Shown here: piece by piece, positions 50,734 to 59,293 of the stretch
Layout: every line of letters begins with the position of its first letter
Position numbering within the stretch: position 1 is the stretch's first letter
Assembly: GCA_028714855.1 (NCBI GenBank)
Contig: JAQTLP010000001.1
Span: 188,572 to 252,571 of the forward strand
Source: Phycisphaerae bacterium
GTDB lineage: Bacteria > Planctomycetota > Phycisphaerae > Sedimentisphaerales > Anaerobacaceae
DNA: 64,000 nucleotides
Direction: 5' to 3'
Made by a program: the position numbers and the translations under genes
The notes under the pieces: generated by a model
Told to the model about the DNA's origin: nothing
The model's input: the letters and a program-made list of their open reading frames with translations, nothing else
The model's database searches: none

Positions 50734-52420
50734 CTAAGCAGGCTTCTGGTGGGTCAAGGTTACAATCAAACCAGTGGAAAGCCATAATCGCAAAGTCCAG
50801 CATATTCACCTTGCAATCGTCATTCAAGTCGCCTTTTATCGGCTCGGTGCACTCGCCTCTGGTGACAAGCAGTTGATAATCACCAGTATCGCCATTGAAT
50901 CCAGCCACACGGATAAAATACGTTTTGCCCTTGACCACACTGGTAACAACTTTAGATTGCAGGTTGTCAGAGCAGTAGTCATCGTTGCAGGCAAGCTCTG
51001 TACCGCCGCAGGTGCTATAAACAGCCAGCGTGGTATCAAAATTGCTGCCGTCGGTTGTAATTGTAACCTGGCCGCCGGCATTTGGCTTATAGAAATGCCA
51101 CGTATCAATGGTGTCATTATCCGCACAACTGCTTACATCGGTGCCTGTCGCTCCTGTGGTGGAACCGTTGTAAGGCGTGTCATCTACGACTTCAACGGCA
51201 TCGAGGCACTCGTCATTAATTATGCTGTAAATACTCGCACCATAGAGTACCCTATTCATCATATCTTTCCAGACGACATAATTGCCGCTAATGGCAATAC
51301 TCATCGTGTCCACGTCATTCGGAGAAACTATAAAACCATCTCTGGTAGCCAGGTCATACCCACAAAAGCCACCACACGGCGAATCTTCAAAGACGACATA
51401 GTTACTGTTTGGCGAAAGATGTGCTTTTACGGGCGTACAGCCGGGAGGAATATCAAACCCTTCTCCCATTGACAGGTCATAACCCCAGAGTCCAACCATC
51501 TCTCCCCAGACGACATAGCTGCTGTTATTGGAAATAGTTGCCGGGCCTACACCATATCCATATGTAGGGATGCTAAACCCTTCTCTCGTCAACAGGTTAT
51601 AACCATGAAGGTCTTCGCTGTAATCCTTCCAGACAACATAGTTGCCGCTAATGGCAATACTCATCGTGTCCACATCATTTGGACAGATTATAAACTCACC
51701 TCTGGCTGACAGGTCATAGCCATGGAGTTGGGAAGTGGCGGACATATCCTTCCAGACGACGTAGTTACTATCCGGCGAAAGATTTATCGAGTCCGAGTAT
51801 AAGTCGTTTTGAGAGATGACAAATTCTTCTCTGGATGACAGGTCATAGCCATAAAATTTATTGTCAAGGGGCATTTTTTTCCAGACGACATAGCTGCCGT
51901 TATTGGAAACACTCTGTGGTTCCACATTATTTGGACAGACGATAAACCCTTCTTTTGTTAACAGGTTATAGCCATGGAGACCAGCGTCAGGTGGGGATAT
52001 ATTTTCCCAGACGACATAGTTGCCGCTAATGGCAATACTCATCGTGTCCACATCATTTGGACAGATTATAAACCCACCTCTGGCTGACAGGTCATAGCCA
52101 TAGAGTTGGTAAGTTGCGGACATATCCTTCCAGACGACGTAGTTACTATCCGGCGAAAGATTTATCGAGTCCGAGTATACGTCGTTTCGAGAGATGACAA
52201 ATTCTTCTCTGGATGACAGGTCATAGCCTTGAAGCCTGGGAATGCCCCCCATATTTCTCCAGACGACATAGTTGCCGTTATTGGAAACAGTGGATGAGTC
52301 TGCATCACCCCACGTATTGACGGTAAACTCCTCTATGTTATAGCTCCACGCCTGTGCCTGTGTCGGGGCCAGCACCAGAACCATTGCCAGCATCGCTAAT
52401 GCAAATACTTGTTTTTTCAT
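50729..52420 (-). CDS. Secreted beta-propeller-like repeat protein with dockerin domain
   Basis: 563 aa. Signal peptide 'MKKQVFALAMLAMVLVLAPTQAQA'. Residues ~25-380 are about nine TolB/WD-like blades marked by 'SNNGNYVVW' or 'ISGNYVVWKD' and 'GYDLS.RE.F'. Then comes a pre-peptidase C-terminal-like beta domain ('TWHFYKPNAGGQVTITTDG', 'YFIRVAGFNGDTGDYQLLV'), and a planctomycete dockerin type I-like end ('KGDLNDDCKVNMLDFAIMAFHWFDC') with a calcium-binding pattern. Likely exported and attached to a surface complex. SD GGAGGAG gives the start. Long DNA duplications lie inside; an orphan tail follows. Confidence 0.85.
   Translation of the reverse strand: MKKQVFALAMLAMVLVLAPTQAQAWSYNIEEFTVNTWGDADSSTVSNNGNYVVWRNMGGIPRLQGYDLSSREEFVISRNDVYSDSINLSPDSNYVVWKDMSATYQLYGYDLSARGGFIICPNDVDTMSIAISGNYVVWENISPPDAGLHGYNLLTKEGFIVCPNNVEPQSVSNNGSYVVWKKMPLDNKFYGYDLSSREEFVISQNDLYSDSINLSPDSNYVVWKDMSATSQLHGYDLSARGEFIICPNDVDTMSIAISGNYVVWKDYSEDLHGYNLLTREGFSIPTYGYGVGPATISNNSSYVVWGEMVGLWGYDLSMGEGFDIPPGCTPVKAHLSPNSNYVVFEDSPCGGFCGYDLATRDGFIVSPNDVDTMSIAISGNYVVWKDMMNRVLYGASIYSIINDECLDAVEVVDDTPYNGSTTGATGTDVSSCADNDTIDTWHFYKPNAGGQVTITTDGSNFDTTLAVYSTCGGTELACNDDYCSDNLQSKVVTSVVKGKTYFIRVAGFNGDTGDYQLLVTRGECTEPIKGDLNDDCKVNMLDFAIMAFHWFDCNLDPPEACLE
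51626..52232 (-). repeat. Near-identical internal duplications in the dockerin gene
   Basis: About 228 bp at 51626-51854 recur almost unchanged at 52004-52232, 378 bp (126 codons) apart, with a third shorter match near 51287-51360. In-frame duplication of blade pairs is the simplest explanation; the high DNA identity suggests recent duplication or gene conversion. Confidence 0.8.
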
Positions 52421-52626
52421 TTTCTTCTCCTCCTTCCAAAAGTTGTTAATATTTTTATCGCACCTGCTGCGCAGAAATACCACAGTGAAACTTATGGAAA
52501 CTCGAAGAATTGCTTATCCTCATCTTCCTACCTCTTCTCTTCCGCTCTTGCTATAAACCACTGCAAAAGCCGACACTATTATACATTTCGCTGGCTGAAA
52601 AGCAACGAAAATATGAGGCAGTTATT

Positions 52627-52710
52627 TCAGCGTTTTCTTCTCAACATTACCGCACCGAGGCCGAGGGGAAAAAGACGAAACGGTGCCTTATAAGCCCAAA
52701 TCCAGTAGTA
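52627..52710 (-). pseudogene. Second orphan PEP-CTERM-like C-terminal tail
   Basis: A 27-codon startless frame ending 'PLGLGAVMLRRKR' then TGA, again a hydrophobic helix plus basic end. It shares the 17-bp identical stretch with the tail at 50668. It lies upstream of the dockerin gene. Interpreted as the leftover 3' end of a lost surface-protein gene. Confidence 0.5.
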
Positions 52711-52748
52711 TTACGGGTACAGAAAAGGCGGAAATCAGGCGGGAGAAT

Positions 52749-52927
52749 CCGCCTTAGGCGTGAAGGCGGTTTTGAAGTCGTAAACGTCGTTGAAATCGTC
52801 GATAGAATCAGTCGGCTGGGCGCTCATCCAGCCGTGCTTTATCATCAGATAGACAATTTCGCCGAAGTCGCGAGTTGTTTTTATGTTCCAGTTGTTTAAT
52901 ACGAGCATTGCCAGCCCGCCCCATTTT
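52749..52927 (-). pseudogene. Truncated second copy of the Minf_1886-family gene
   Basis: The last ~55 codons of the gene at 37495-37845, from 'KWGGLA' to 'YDFKTAF', recur here in inverted orientation. Only one amino acid differs over that stretch (Leu to Met); the other base changes are synonymous. A 10-bp deletion near the end changes the last residues, and the 5' half is missing: an in-frame TAA lies just before it and there is no start. The flanking CCGCC..GGCG palindrome is partly kept. The 52421-53076 gap holds this, the tail remnant and no intact gene. Confidence 0.85.
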
Positions 52928-53076
52928 TTGAGGGTTACTCTCTCTCTCGAACTGAGGTTTTTAAGTTAGCTCAACGAAAACGTTCTGGCGAGGCAAAAAC
53001 CCTTGCGGAAATTGGGGAAATAGGTAAAGATGAGGGTGTAAAGCTGATTAATCCATTAATTTGAAAGGGAAATAAA

Positions 53077-53391
53077 ATGGAACTAAAACTTGATGTTAAG
53101 ACACTTGTGATAGGGATTGCGATTGGAGTTGTAGCTACCGCAGTGGTAGGAGCCGGCAGTGCGGACAAAACCGATTTCGGTATTGCCATACCTTCGAATA
53201 TAGGTGACGGTGCAGCACTTGTAAGGACGGCAGACGACGGCCTCTTCATCGTTAGTGCAAAAAGCGGCATGGCGGTAAGAGTTTTGCATGCCGTCACAAG
53301 AGCCGAACCTGCGGATCGCAGGGAATCTAAAGGTAAGCCTTTTTACTTAACCAGCCCAAGCCAGGCCCAAAAAGCGGGTGGGGGATATTAG
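53077..53391 (+). CDS. Small membrane-anchored protein
   Basis: 104 aa. A TM or uncleaved signal segment ('TLVIGIAIGVVATAVVGAG', residues 9-27) is followed by a short beta-rich part ('AALVRTADDGLFIVSAKSGMAVRVLHAV') and a Gly/Gln-rich polar tail. No motif recognised. AAAGGG at 7 nt before the ATG supports expression. It stands alone between the truncated Minf_1886 copy and the STAS gene. The 53392-53648 gap shows only small hairpins. Confidence 0.6.
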   Translation: MELKLDVKTLVIGIAIGVVATAVVGAGSADKTDFGIAIPSNIGDGAALVRTADDGLFIVSAKSGMAVRVLHAVTRAEPADRRESKGKPFYLTSPSQAQKAGGGY

Positions 53392-53648
53392 TTAAGACAA
53401 AACCACCGCAGGCGATGAGCATTACATTACGTGGTTTTTACTGGGGAAAAATGGCCGTCAGATAAAAATTTTTGCCTTTTACTGATAGTTTGCATCAAAG
53501 ACAGGCTTCAGGAGGCAAAACCGCTGTTTTTATAGGGCGATACCGCAAAGCGGGCTTGATTTCTACTTAACCTGGTTTGAACTTGTGCCGATACAGTTAT
53601 TGGAAGTTGTGAAAACTGTGTTGAGTTCTTAAAAAAAGGAGTGTTAAA

Positions 53649-53984
53649 ATGGGGATACAAAACTGGTCGGAGGACATTATTCTGGTGGATTTGCCCCAGG
53701 AACCGGGTATGGGCGAAGAGCTTAAGACCGTTACTGAAATGGCGCGAGACAGAGGCGACTGTGATGTGGTAGTTGATTTTTCCGAGGTCGATATAGTGAC
53801 CTCTTCAAGCCTCTCGAAGCTGCTGAAGCTGCGCAAGCTGATGGTTGATTGCGGGCACAGGCTTATTTTCTGCAACGTTGCTCCTGCAACCAAAGGCATT
53901 TTTACGGTAACCGGTCTTGATGGGATTTTTGAACTTGCGGACGACAAGTTCGTTGCCCTGGCAAGTTTGCAGATTGTCATATAA
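53649..53984 (+). CDS. STAS-domain anti-sigma factor antagonist-like protein
   Basis: 111 aa, one STAS domain like SpoIIAA/RsbV. The strand-helix order is typical: 'CDVVVDFSEVDIVTSSSLSKLLKLRKLM', where the Ser in 'TSSSLSKLL' is the site normally phosphorylated by an anti-sigma kinase, then 'HRLIFCNVAP' and 'LDGIFELADD'. It would release a sigma factor or regulate a signalling complex when dephosphorylated. No kinase or sigma gene is adjacent. SD AAGGAG. Confidence 0.88.
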   Translation: MGIQNWSEDIILVDLPQEPGMGEELKTVTEMARDRGDCDVVVDFSEVDIVTSSSLSKLLKLRKLMVDCGHRLIFCNVAPATKGIFTVTGLDGIFELADDKFVALASLQIVI

Positions 53985-54002
53985 CCGGAGACTAACGGGG
54001 GA

Positions 54003-54031
54003 TTGACAGGCAGTTTGGTTTTTCGCATAAT
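54003..54031 (+). promoter_or_regulatory. Promoter of rnc
   Basis: TTGACA (54003-54008), 17-bp spacer, CATAAT (54026-54031). The rnc leader would be about 95 nt, long enough for the hairpin that RNase III often uses for self-control, although no strong one is evident. Confidence 0.65.
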
Positions 54032-54131
54032 ACAGCAAGGATTAATCATTGTTGAGCTGGCTACGAAAACCACTTAAGGCGGCGGTGTTCGTAATCTGCT
54101 CGCAAGGTTTGTGCAAAAGCGGGACAGTATA

Positions 54132-54842
54132 ATGGACGAAGGAACTCTCCAGCAAATCGAGCAGGTAATAGGTTATAAATTTTCCAACCGAGAACTCCTA
54201 TCCAAAGCATTCTCGCATTCCTCCGCAGTTGACGACCGTCTTTTCAGCAATGAACGGCTCGAGTTTCTGGGCGACTCCATATTAGGGGCGGTCATTTGCC
54301 GCGCCTTGTTCGAGCGGTTCCCCGGTTATATGGAAGGTGACCTGACGAAGATAAAGAGCATGCTTGTATCCCGCAGGACGTGTGCCCGCATTACGAAGCG
54401 TCTTGGCCTGCAGGAGTTTCTGAAAATCGGCAAAGGGATGGCCTCCAGCCGGGCTTTGACCAGCTCTCTTGCCGCCGGCTTATTAGAGGCCGTTATCGCT
54501 GCAATATATATTGACGGCGGATTTGGCGCCGCCGATGATTTCGTTTTAAGAATTTTCGCACCGGAAATCGACAGGACCGATTCAAAACAATCTCACGGCA
54601 ATTTCAAATCATTGCTTCAGCAGCACGCCCAGCAGCAGTTTAATACCACACCTAATTATGTACTGCTCGATGAAAAAGGGCCTGACCACGACAAATGTTT
54701 CGAATCGGAAGTTGTTATAGACGAGCGTCATTTCCCAAGCGCCTGGGGGACAAACAAAAAAGAAGCGGAGCAAAAAGCCGCTTTCAATGCACTGGTCGAG
54801 TTGGGTGTTCTTGAAGGCACTTTGCCGGATGTCGAAATCTAA
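54132..54842 (+). CDS. rnc: Ribonuclease III
   Basis: 236 aa. The nuclease domain carries the signature 'NERLEFLGDSILG' with catalytic Glu and Asp, and 'LLEAVIAAIYIDGG' with the second acidic pair. The dsRNA-binding domain is C-terminal ('NFKSLLQQHAQQQF', 'WGTNKKEAEQKAAFNAL'). It cleaves rRNA precursors and structured mRNAs. The ATG at 54132 starts where the family alignment begins; a GTG 21 bp upstream is the alternative. Single-gene unit. Confidence 0.95.
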   Translation: MDEGTLQQIEQVIGYKFSNRELLSKAFSHSSAVDDRLFSNERLEFLGDSILGAVICRALFERFPGYMEGDLTKIKSMLVSRRTCARITKRLGLQEFLKIGKGMASSRALTSSLAAGLLEAVIAAIYIDGGFGAADDFVLRIFAPEIDRTDSKQSHGNFKSLLQQHAQQQFNTTPNYVLLDEKGPDHDKCFESEVVIDERHFPSAWGTNKKEAEQKAAFNALVELGVLEGTLPDVEI

Positions 54843-54908
54843 ATCCGCATGCTGCGGGTTTGGCAATCTTTCGACTCTCCGCTCAGGATGGTGAGCACAG
54901 TCGAAGCA

Positions 54909-55160
54909 TCACAGGGAAATCAGCCATACCAGGGCGAACAAAGCCAATGCGGTTATAACAGAGAAACCAACGATGGATCCGAATAAAATCACCGTCTCTT
55001 TTAAGAAATTGTCGGTTGTAATAGTCGGCAGCTTCGTTGCTTTGTAAACAGTTGCTATCGCTGCTGATAAGGGCAGCAGCCAGAACATAGCCTGCGGATT
55101 TGCATGGATTTGCTCCGGCGCTGTAAAGGTCGCTAACACGAAAATATCTATTGCCGACAT
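54909..55160 (-). CDS. Small two-helix membrane protein
   Basis: 83 aa, essentially two TM helices ('MFWLLPLSAAIATVYKA' and 'ILFGSIVGFSVITALALFALVWLI') joined by a short polar loop. GGGAGA precedes the ATG at 55160, which is 1 bp after the stop of the DUF6677-like gene, so the two are co-translated. The in-frame region upstream of this ATG is not protein-like. No function known. Confidence 0.7.
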   Translation of the reverse strand: MSAIDIFVLATFTAPEQIHANPQAMFWLLPLSAAIATVYKATKLPTITTDNFLKETVILFGSIVGFSVITALALFALVWLISL

Positions 55161-55161
55161 A

Positions 55162-55566
55162 TTATTCTCCCGTTCGTATTTTTCCGAGATGGGCCAAAGA
55201 GACGGCGTTGATAATGCACAAGAGGTTAAGCAGCCCCGAGACCATCGTATATATCTGACCGATTTCGTTCGGCCAGCCGTAGACAGGATACGTTCCTCCG
55301 GCGGTGCGATGTGATATGAGTAAAACAATCGGCGGATTCATAATTTGTGCAGCCTTAACATACGACGGCGATGGTCCCTTGAAGTCAATTACGCCGATAG
55401 AACCGACGTATAATCCCAGGCAGAGAGTTAAGCAGATAGTAACGAATATAATTATTGCCCGTTTTTTTTCTTCGAGTACGAAATACCCAGCGCCCGGTAT
55501 CAGCCAGCTCAACAGTCCGACAATCAGCAAAAGCTGCGTGCGGTTTTGGTTCGAAAGCCGTGCCAT
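55162..55566 (-). CDS. DUF6677-like membrane protein
   Basis: 134 aa with four hydrophobic segments. The N-terminal 'LLSWLIPGAGYFVLEEKKRAIIIFVTICLTLCLGLYVG' resembles the 'W..PGAGH...G...KG' opening of planctomycete DUF6677/TM2-like proteins; family assignment is moderate. The start codon shares a base with the SurA-like stop (TAATG overlap), implying coupled translation. The three-gene set SurA-like, DUF6677-like, two-helix protein forms an operon and probably a membrane complex. Confidence 0.7.
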   Translation of the reverse strand: MARLSNQNRTQLLLIVGLLSWLIPGAGYFVLEEKKRAIIIFVTICLTLCLGLYVGSIGVIDFKGPSPSYVKAAQIMNPPIVLLISHRTAGGTYPVYGWPNEIGQIYTMVSGLLNLLCIINAVSLAHLGKIRTGE

Positions 55567-57791
55567 TAAAAATCTCCTTCGGGTTCCGACGGCGTATCAG
55601 AATCTACCGGTCCATTATCTTGCTCGACCAGTTTAAATTTCAGGCGCTTTAGTATGTTATCGGGGTTAAGGTGCACCGGCGCCAGAGACTGGGATTGAAT
55701 AAAGTCTTCTTTGTAGTCATGTAATGCTTTGACTCTATCGTATTGTTCCTGGTTGAGGCGTTTAACCGAAATATTCTTCAAGCAGTAGTAGGACACATCC
55801 GGCTTGAATTCCACAACCATGGGCAGGGTGTCGATGGTGTTACTATCCTGCGGGACAAGCGAATACAACTGATTTATGAACAGGTCTTCCTTTTTAGACT
55901 TATTGATTAACAGCTGTCTAGCTGGATTGCCCCGGCTTTGCAGAATCGCCGTTTCCAGAGCCACGCTTGAGGCCCTCTGGAGATTGGTAAAGCTTTGCAG
56001 CTCGAATGCATTGGCATCTTTTAGGTCTTGCTTGTCCTGCTGCCCATAGAGCTTATTGAACTTGTCAACCGCACTCTCCCAGCCATTCTTCGCTGCCAGG
56101 CGGAGGAACTCTTCGGCTTTGTTTTTGGCGGTATCCATTGCCGAAAGTTTTTTTAGGTCTTCGGCCACTGCTTTTCTTACCGAATAAACATTTGCATCCG
56201 CCGGCGTTTGGCCTTCGTCGAATTTAATCGACCCTTTGGCGATGGTTTGATTTACGCTTTCCGGTTCGGAGGCCTTTTTAGCTTCTGTCGCTCGCATAAT
56301 CGTCATTATTTGTGTGCGCATATCCATCGCCGGTCCGATATTTTCATATAATCTCGGCTTTGGTATATCAAACGGGCCAAGCTCGCCTGTTGCAAGTTCG
56401 TTGATTGCAAAGACGACCCGAGTCAATGACAACGGATTGTATCCATAGCCTTTGAGGAACAGCATCCCAAGGTATTTGTCCGTGAGAAGGTCTGACACAT
56501 TAAGCAGCCCAGTCTTGCCCGTATATACCTTGATTTTGTATTTTTCGCTTAATTTTTCGGCAGCAGCTGCATAATCGCCGGCCATTTGCCTAAGCTGCTC
56601 GTCGGTGATTTTCTCGAACTCGATATCTGTCGCCTGCAGGCCGGCCTCGGTAAGAGTCCTGGCTTCTTGGAGGATTTTTTCCGCCTCGGTGTTTATTTTG
56701 TTTTGCAGCAGGCTTCTTGAAATGATACCTGCCACCTCGCCGTAGCTTCTGATTCGTCTGACAGGTGTCGAATTCGGGTCGTTTGGGTCCGAAGGAGTCG
56801 ATACGGCGAATTCTACTCTATGTTTTTGGTAAAATTCTTCCGCATCTTCCTCTGTGGGAGGCGTTATTATCGCTGAAACCTCGTCAAGCTTGACGGCGAT
56901 GTATTCAAGCTGGACCCTGTCGTCTAACTTATACCCAAAGCCGTAAGGATTTTGGTCGGTTACGTCACCGGCAAAGAAACTTTTGTATTTGTCGAATTGC
57001 TCAATTATTTCCTTTTCATCAGGTTCTTTCTGGTTTTTGGCAAACAAGGCGGGATCAATTTTTACAAATTCAACGTCGATTGTCTCCTCTTCCCAGCTTA
57101 CGTTACACATTATCTGTGAGGTTGTAATATCTTCGCTCGAGCAAATCGTCCTGGCATACGTCAATATCGCCGTCAATTCGCTGAACGCTGTCAGTATTTC
57201 TTCTTCCGGAGCGCCTGTTCGGTTTGTTATTGACCCGATTATTTGGGGATATGAAGCGCCCTCGAAAAGCTGCGGTATTACTTGAACAAGCTGCATACCC
57301 GAAATCTCGTTCGATGCTTTTATACCGGCCAGATGCGCTTCGTTCTTCAACAGCAGCCAGTATATCTCGTTCGGCATCGAGTGTTTGTAAATATCATTAA
57401 TTTGTGCCTCGCTGATTCTGTACCGGTTTGCTACTATCGTCTGTCTTATATAGGCGATTATCGTAGGCGAAACTGTCCTGTCGGGAAACAGCAGTTCGGC
57501 CAGCAGGACTCCATGTAAGTCGATGGAGCCAAATACCGGCACGTTTATATTTCTCAGGAGTTTATCTGCCTGCAGGAGTTTTAGAATTTCCAGTTCCTGC
57601 CGGGCCAGAGCCAGGTCGTAGTTTGTGATTTCCCTGTTGTCTGCGAAGTGGGCAATGGTTTCGCGCCGGTTTGTTCTTCTTCGGCCGAGCTCGGCGAAGA
57701 ATTGCTGGCCTACAAAGCCGACGAATACGACGATGACCACAACAGCTATCACTTTATTTCTATTTTTTCGAATCTTTTTGATTAAATTCAT
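55566..57791 (-). CDS. Membrane-anchored SurA/PpiD-like protein without a visible PPIase domain
   Basis: 741 aa. N-terminal basic stretch and one TM helix ('VIAVVVIVVFVGFVGQQFF'), then a large periplasmic part. 'ADNREITNYDLALARQELEIL' is the SurA_N-type chaperone start. The rest is helical with long charged regions and no clear parvulin signature, where PpiD normally has one or more. It probably acts as a periplasmic folding helper or scaffold tethered to the inner membrane. First gene of an operon with the DUF6677-like and two-helix membrane proteins. The C-terminus is acidic. Confidence 0.72.
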   Translation of the reverse strand: MNLIKKIRKNRNKVIAVVVIVVFVGFVGQQFFAELGRRRTNRRETIAHFADNREITNYDLALARQELEILKLLQADKLLRNINVPVFGSIDLHGVLLAELLFPDRTVSPTIIAYIRQTIVANRYRISEAQINDIYKHSMPNEIYWLLLKNEAHLAGIKASNEISGMQLVQVIPQLFEGASYPQIIGSITNRTGAPEEEILTAFSELTAILTYARTICSSEDITTSQIMCNVSWEEETIDVEFVKIDPALFAKNQKEPDEKEIIEQFDKYKSFFAGDVTDQNPYGFGYKLDDRVQLEYIAVKLDEVSAIITPPTEEDAEEFYQKHRVEFAVSTPSDPNDPNSTPVRRIRSYGEVAGIISRSLLQNKINTEAEKILQEARTLTEAGLQATDIEFEKITDEQLRQMAGDYAAAAEKLSEKYKIKVYTGKTGLLNVSDLLTDKYLGMLFLKGYGYNPLSLTRVVFAINELATGELGPFDIPKPRLYENIGPAMDMRTQIMTIMRATEAKKASEPESVNQTIAKGSIKFDEGQTPADANVYSVRKAVAEDLKKLSAMDTAKNKAEEFLRLAAKNGWESAVDKFNKLYGQQDKQDLKDANAFELQSFTNLQRASSVALETAILQSRGNPARQLLINKSKKEDLFINQLYSLVPQDSNTIDTLPMVVEFKPDVSYYCLKNISVKRLNQEQYDRVKALHDYKEDFIQSQSLAPVHLNPDNILKRLKFKLVEQDNGPVDSDTPSEPEGDF

Positions 57792-57952
57792 AACTATGCT
57801 CCGAATTCGTACTAAAATTGCCGGTTCATATCGAGAAGATTTCCATTATGCAGTTTATCGCAAAATGGTGTCCTTTTCTGAAACCCTATAAGTATATTCA
57901 GCCGCCTCGGTTTTGCAAGGAAAATAGCGGTTTGTTAAAAACCAGGGATTTA

Positions 57953-58008
57953 CAATATACGCAGCACACTATACGATACACGAATACGCACGAGGCAATA
58001 CGGATAAT
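57953..58008 (+). repeat. Heptad-periodic leader repeat before hemL
   Basis: Eight degenerate 7-bp units (caatata, cgcagca, cactata, cgataca, cgaatac, gcacgag, gcaatac, ggataat) run directly into the hemL ATG at 58007. Confidence 0.5.
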
Positions 58009-59293
58009 GGAAGAATCACAAAAAAACGCGAAATCAGCCCGGGCATTTGCCAAGGCTGAAAGTTTGCTGCCGGGAGGTGTCAATTCGCCGGTAAGGGCCT
58101 TCGGCGGTGTGAATATCAAGCCGCTTTTTATTGCCGCCGCGAAAGGCTCGAAAATCTATGATATCGACGGCAATGAATACATCGATTACGTTGGCTCATG
58201 GGGGCCGATGATACTCGGGCACGCCCATCCGAAGGTAATAGAGGCTATACGGGCCGCTGCGAAAAAAGGGACATCTTTCGGTGCGCCGACACTGGCCGAA
58301 ACCGCGCTGGCCGAAAAGATAGCCAACGCCTTCGATTCCATCGAAAAAGTGCGTCTGCTTAACAGCGGCACCGAGGCAGTAATGACCGCGGTTCGATTGG
58401 CGAGGGGTTATACGAAAAAAGATTTGATAATCAAAATGGCAGGCTGCTATCACGGCCACAGCGATTCGATGCTCGTCGCCGCCGGCTCAGGCCTTGCCGA
58501 GGCCGGCAGGCCTTTAAGCGCAGGCGTTCCGGAGTCAATCGCCAAACAGACCATTGTGATACCATATAATGATATTGATGCTGCCGAAACAGCTTTTCGG
58601 AAACACAGGGGGAAAATCGCAGCGATTTTAGTCGAGCCGGTCGCTGCCAATATGGGCGTGGTGCCGCCGGTTGAAGGTTATCTTGAGGAACTTCGGAATT
58701 TGTGCAATACCAACAAGGCACTGCTTGTCTTCGATGAGGTGATAACCGGCTTTCGCGTCGCCTTCGGCGGGGCACAGGAGCTTTTTGGGGTAAAAGCGGA
58801 TATTACCTGTCTGGGCAAAATAATAGGCGGGGGCTTGCCTCTGGCGGCTTTGGGGAGCAGGGCAGATATTATGGATATGCTCGCACCGGCTGGATCTGTC
58901 TATCAGGCGGGGACGCTTAGCGGCAACCCAATCGCAACCGCGGCGGCTAACGCGACGCTGGATATTCTCGCAAAAGGCGACTGCTACAATAAACTCGAAA
59001 CCAAATCAGCAATGCTGGAGGCAGGCTTGAATGACGTCGCCAAAGACGCCGGCGTAGCTGTTACAATCGACCGCGTCGGCTCTATTATGAGCTGCTTTTT
59101 CACGGACAAACCGGTGAAAAATTTTACCGATGTTCAATCAACTGATATAAAACAATTCAAAAGATTCTTTGCGGAAATGCTAAAGCAGGGTATTTACCTT
59201 GCCCCCAGCGCTTACGAGGCGATGTTCGTTTCCTTGGCCCATACAAAACAAGACATCGAAAAGACCATCAAAGCTGCGCGAAATGTGTGGTAA
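58007..59293 (+). CDS. hemL: Glutamate-1-semialdehyde 2,1-aminomutase
   Basis: 428 aa, the normal size. A PLP class III aminotransferase making 5-aminolevulinate for tetrapyrroles. 'LLPGGVNSPVRAFG' opens the family, 'LNSGTEAVMTAVRLARG' and 'FDEVITGFRV' hold the cofactor, and the PLP Lys is in 'LGKIIGGGLPL'. An in-frame extension of 63 codons upstream is not protein-like; the ATG at 58007 follows the heptad tract, with GAGG at about 12 nt. It ends directly against the stop codon of the convergent GH97 gene (no gap). Confidence 0.95.
   Translation: MEESQKNAKSARAFAKAESLLPGGVNSPVRAFGGVNIKPLFIAAAKGSKIYDIDGNEYIDYVGSWGPMILGHAHPKVIEAIRAAAKKGTSFGAPTLAETALAEKIANAFDSIEKVRLLNSGTEAVMTAVRLARGYTKKDLIIKMAGCYHGHSDSMLVAAGSGLAEAGRPLSAGVPESIAKQTIVIPYNDIDAAETAFRKHRGKIAAILVEPVAANMGVVPPVEGYLEELRNLCNTNKALLVFDEVITGFRVAFGGAQELFGVKADITCLGKIIGGGLPLAALGSRADIMDMLAPAGSVYQAGTLSGNPIATAAANATLDILAKGDCYNKLETKSAMLEAGLNDVAKDAGVAVTIDRVGSIMSCFFTDKPVKNFTDVQSTDIKQFKRFFAEMLKQGIYLAPSAYEAMFVSLAHTKQDIEKTIKAARNVW

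Noticed and set aside
51287-52232. CRISPR-like array
   Set aside because: The repeats are long, in-frame protein blade duplications with a 378-bp offset, not short repeats with unique spacers.
52510-52899. 129-codon open frame on the plus strand
   Set aside because: It is antisense to the Minf_1886 fragment and the orphan tail; no SD and no family-like sequence.
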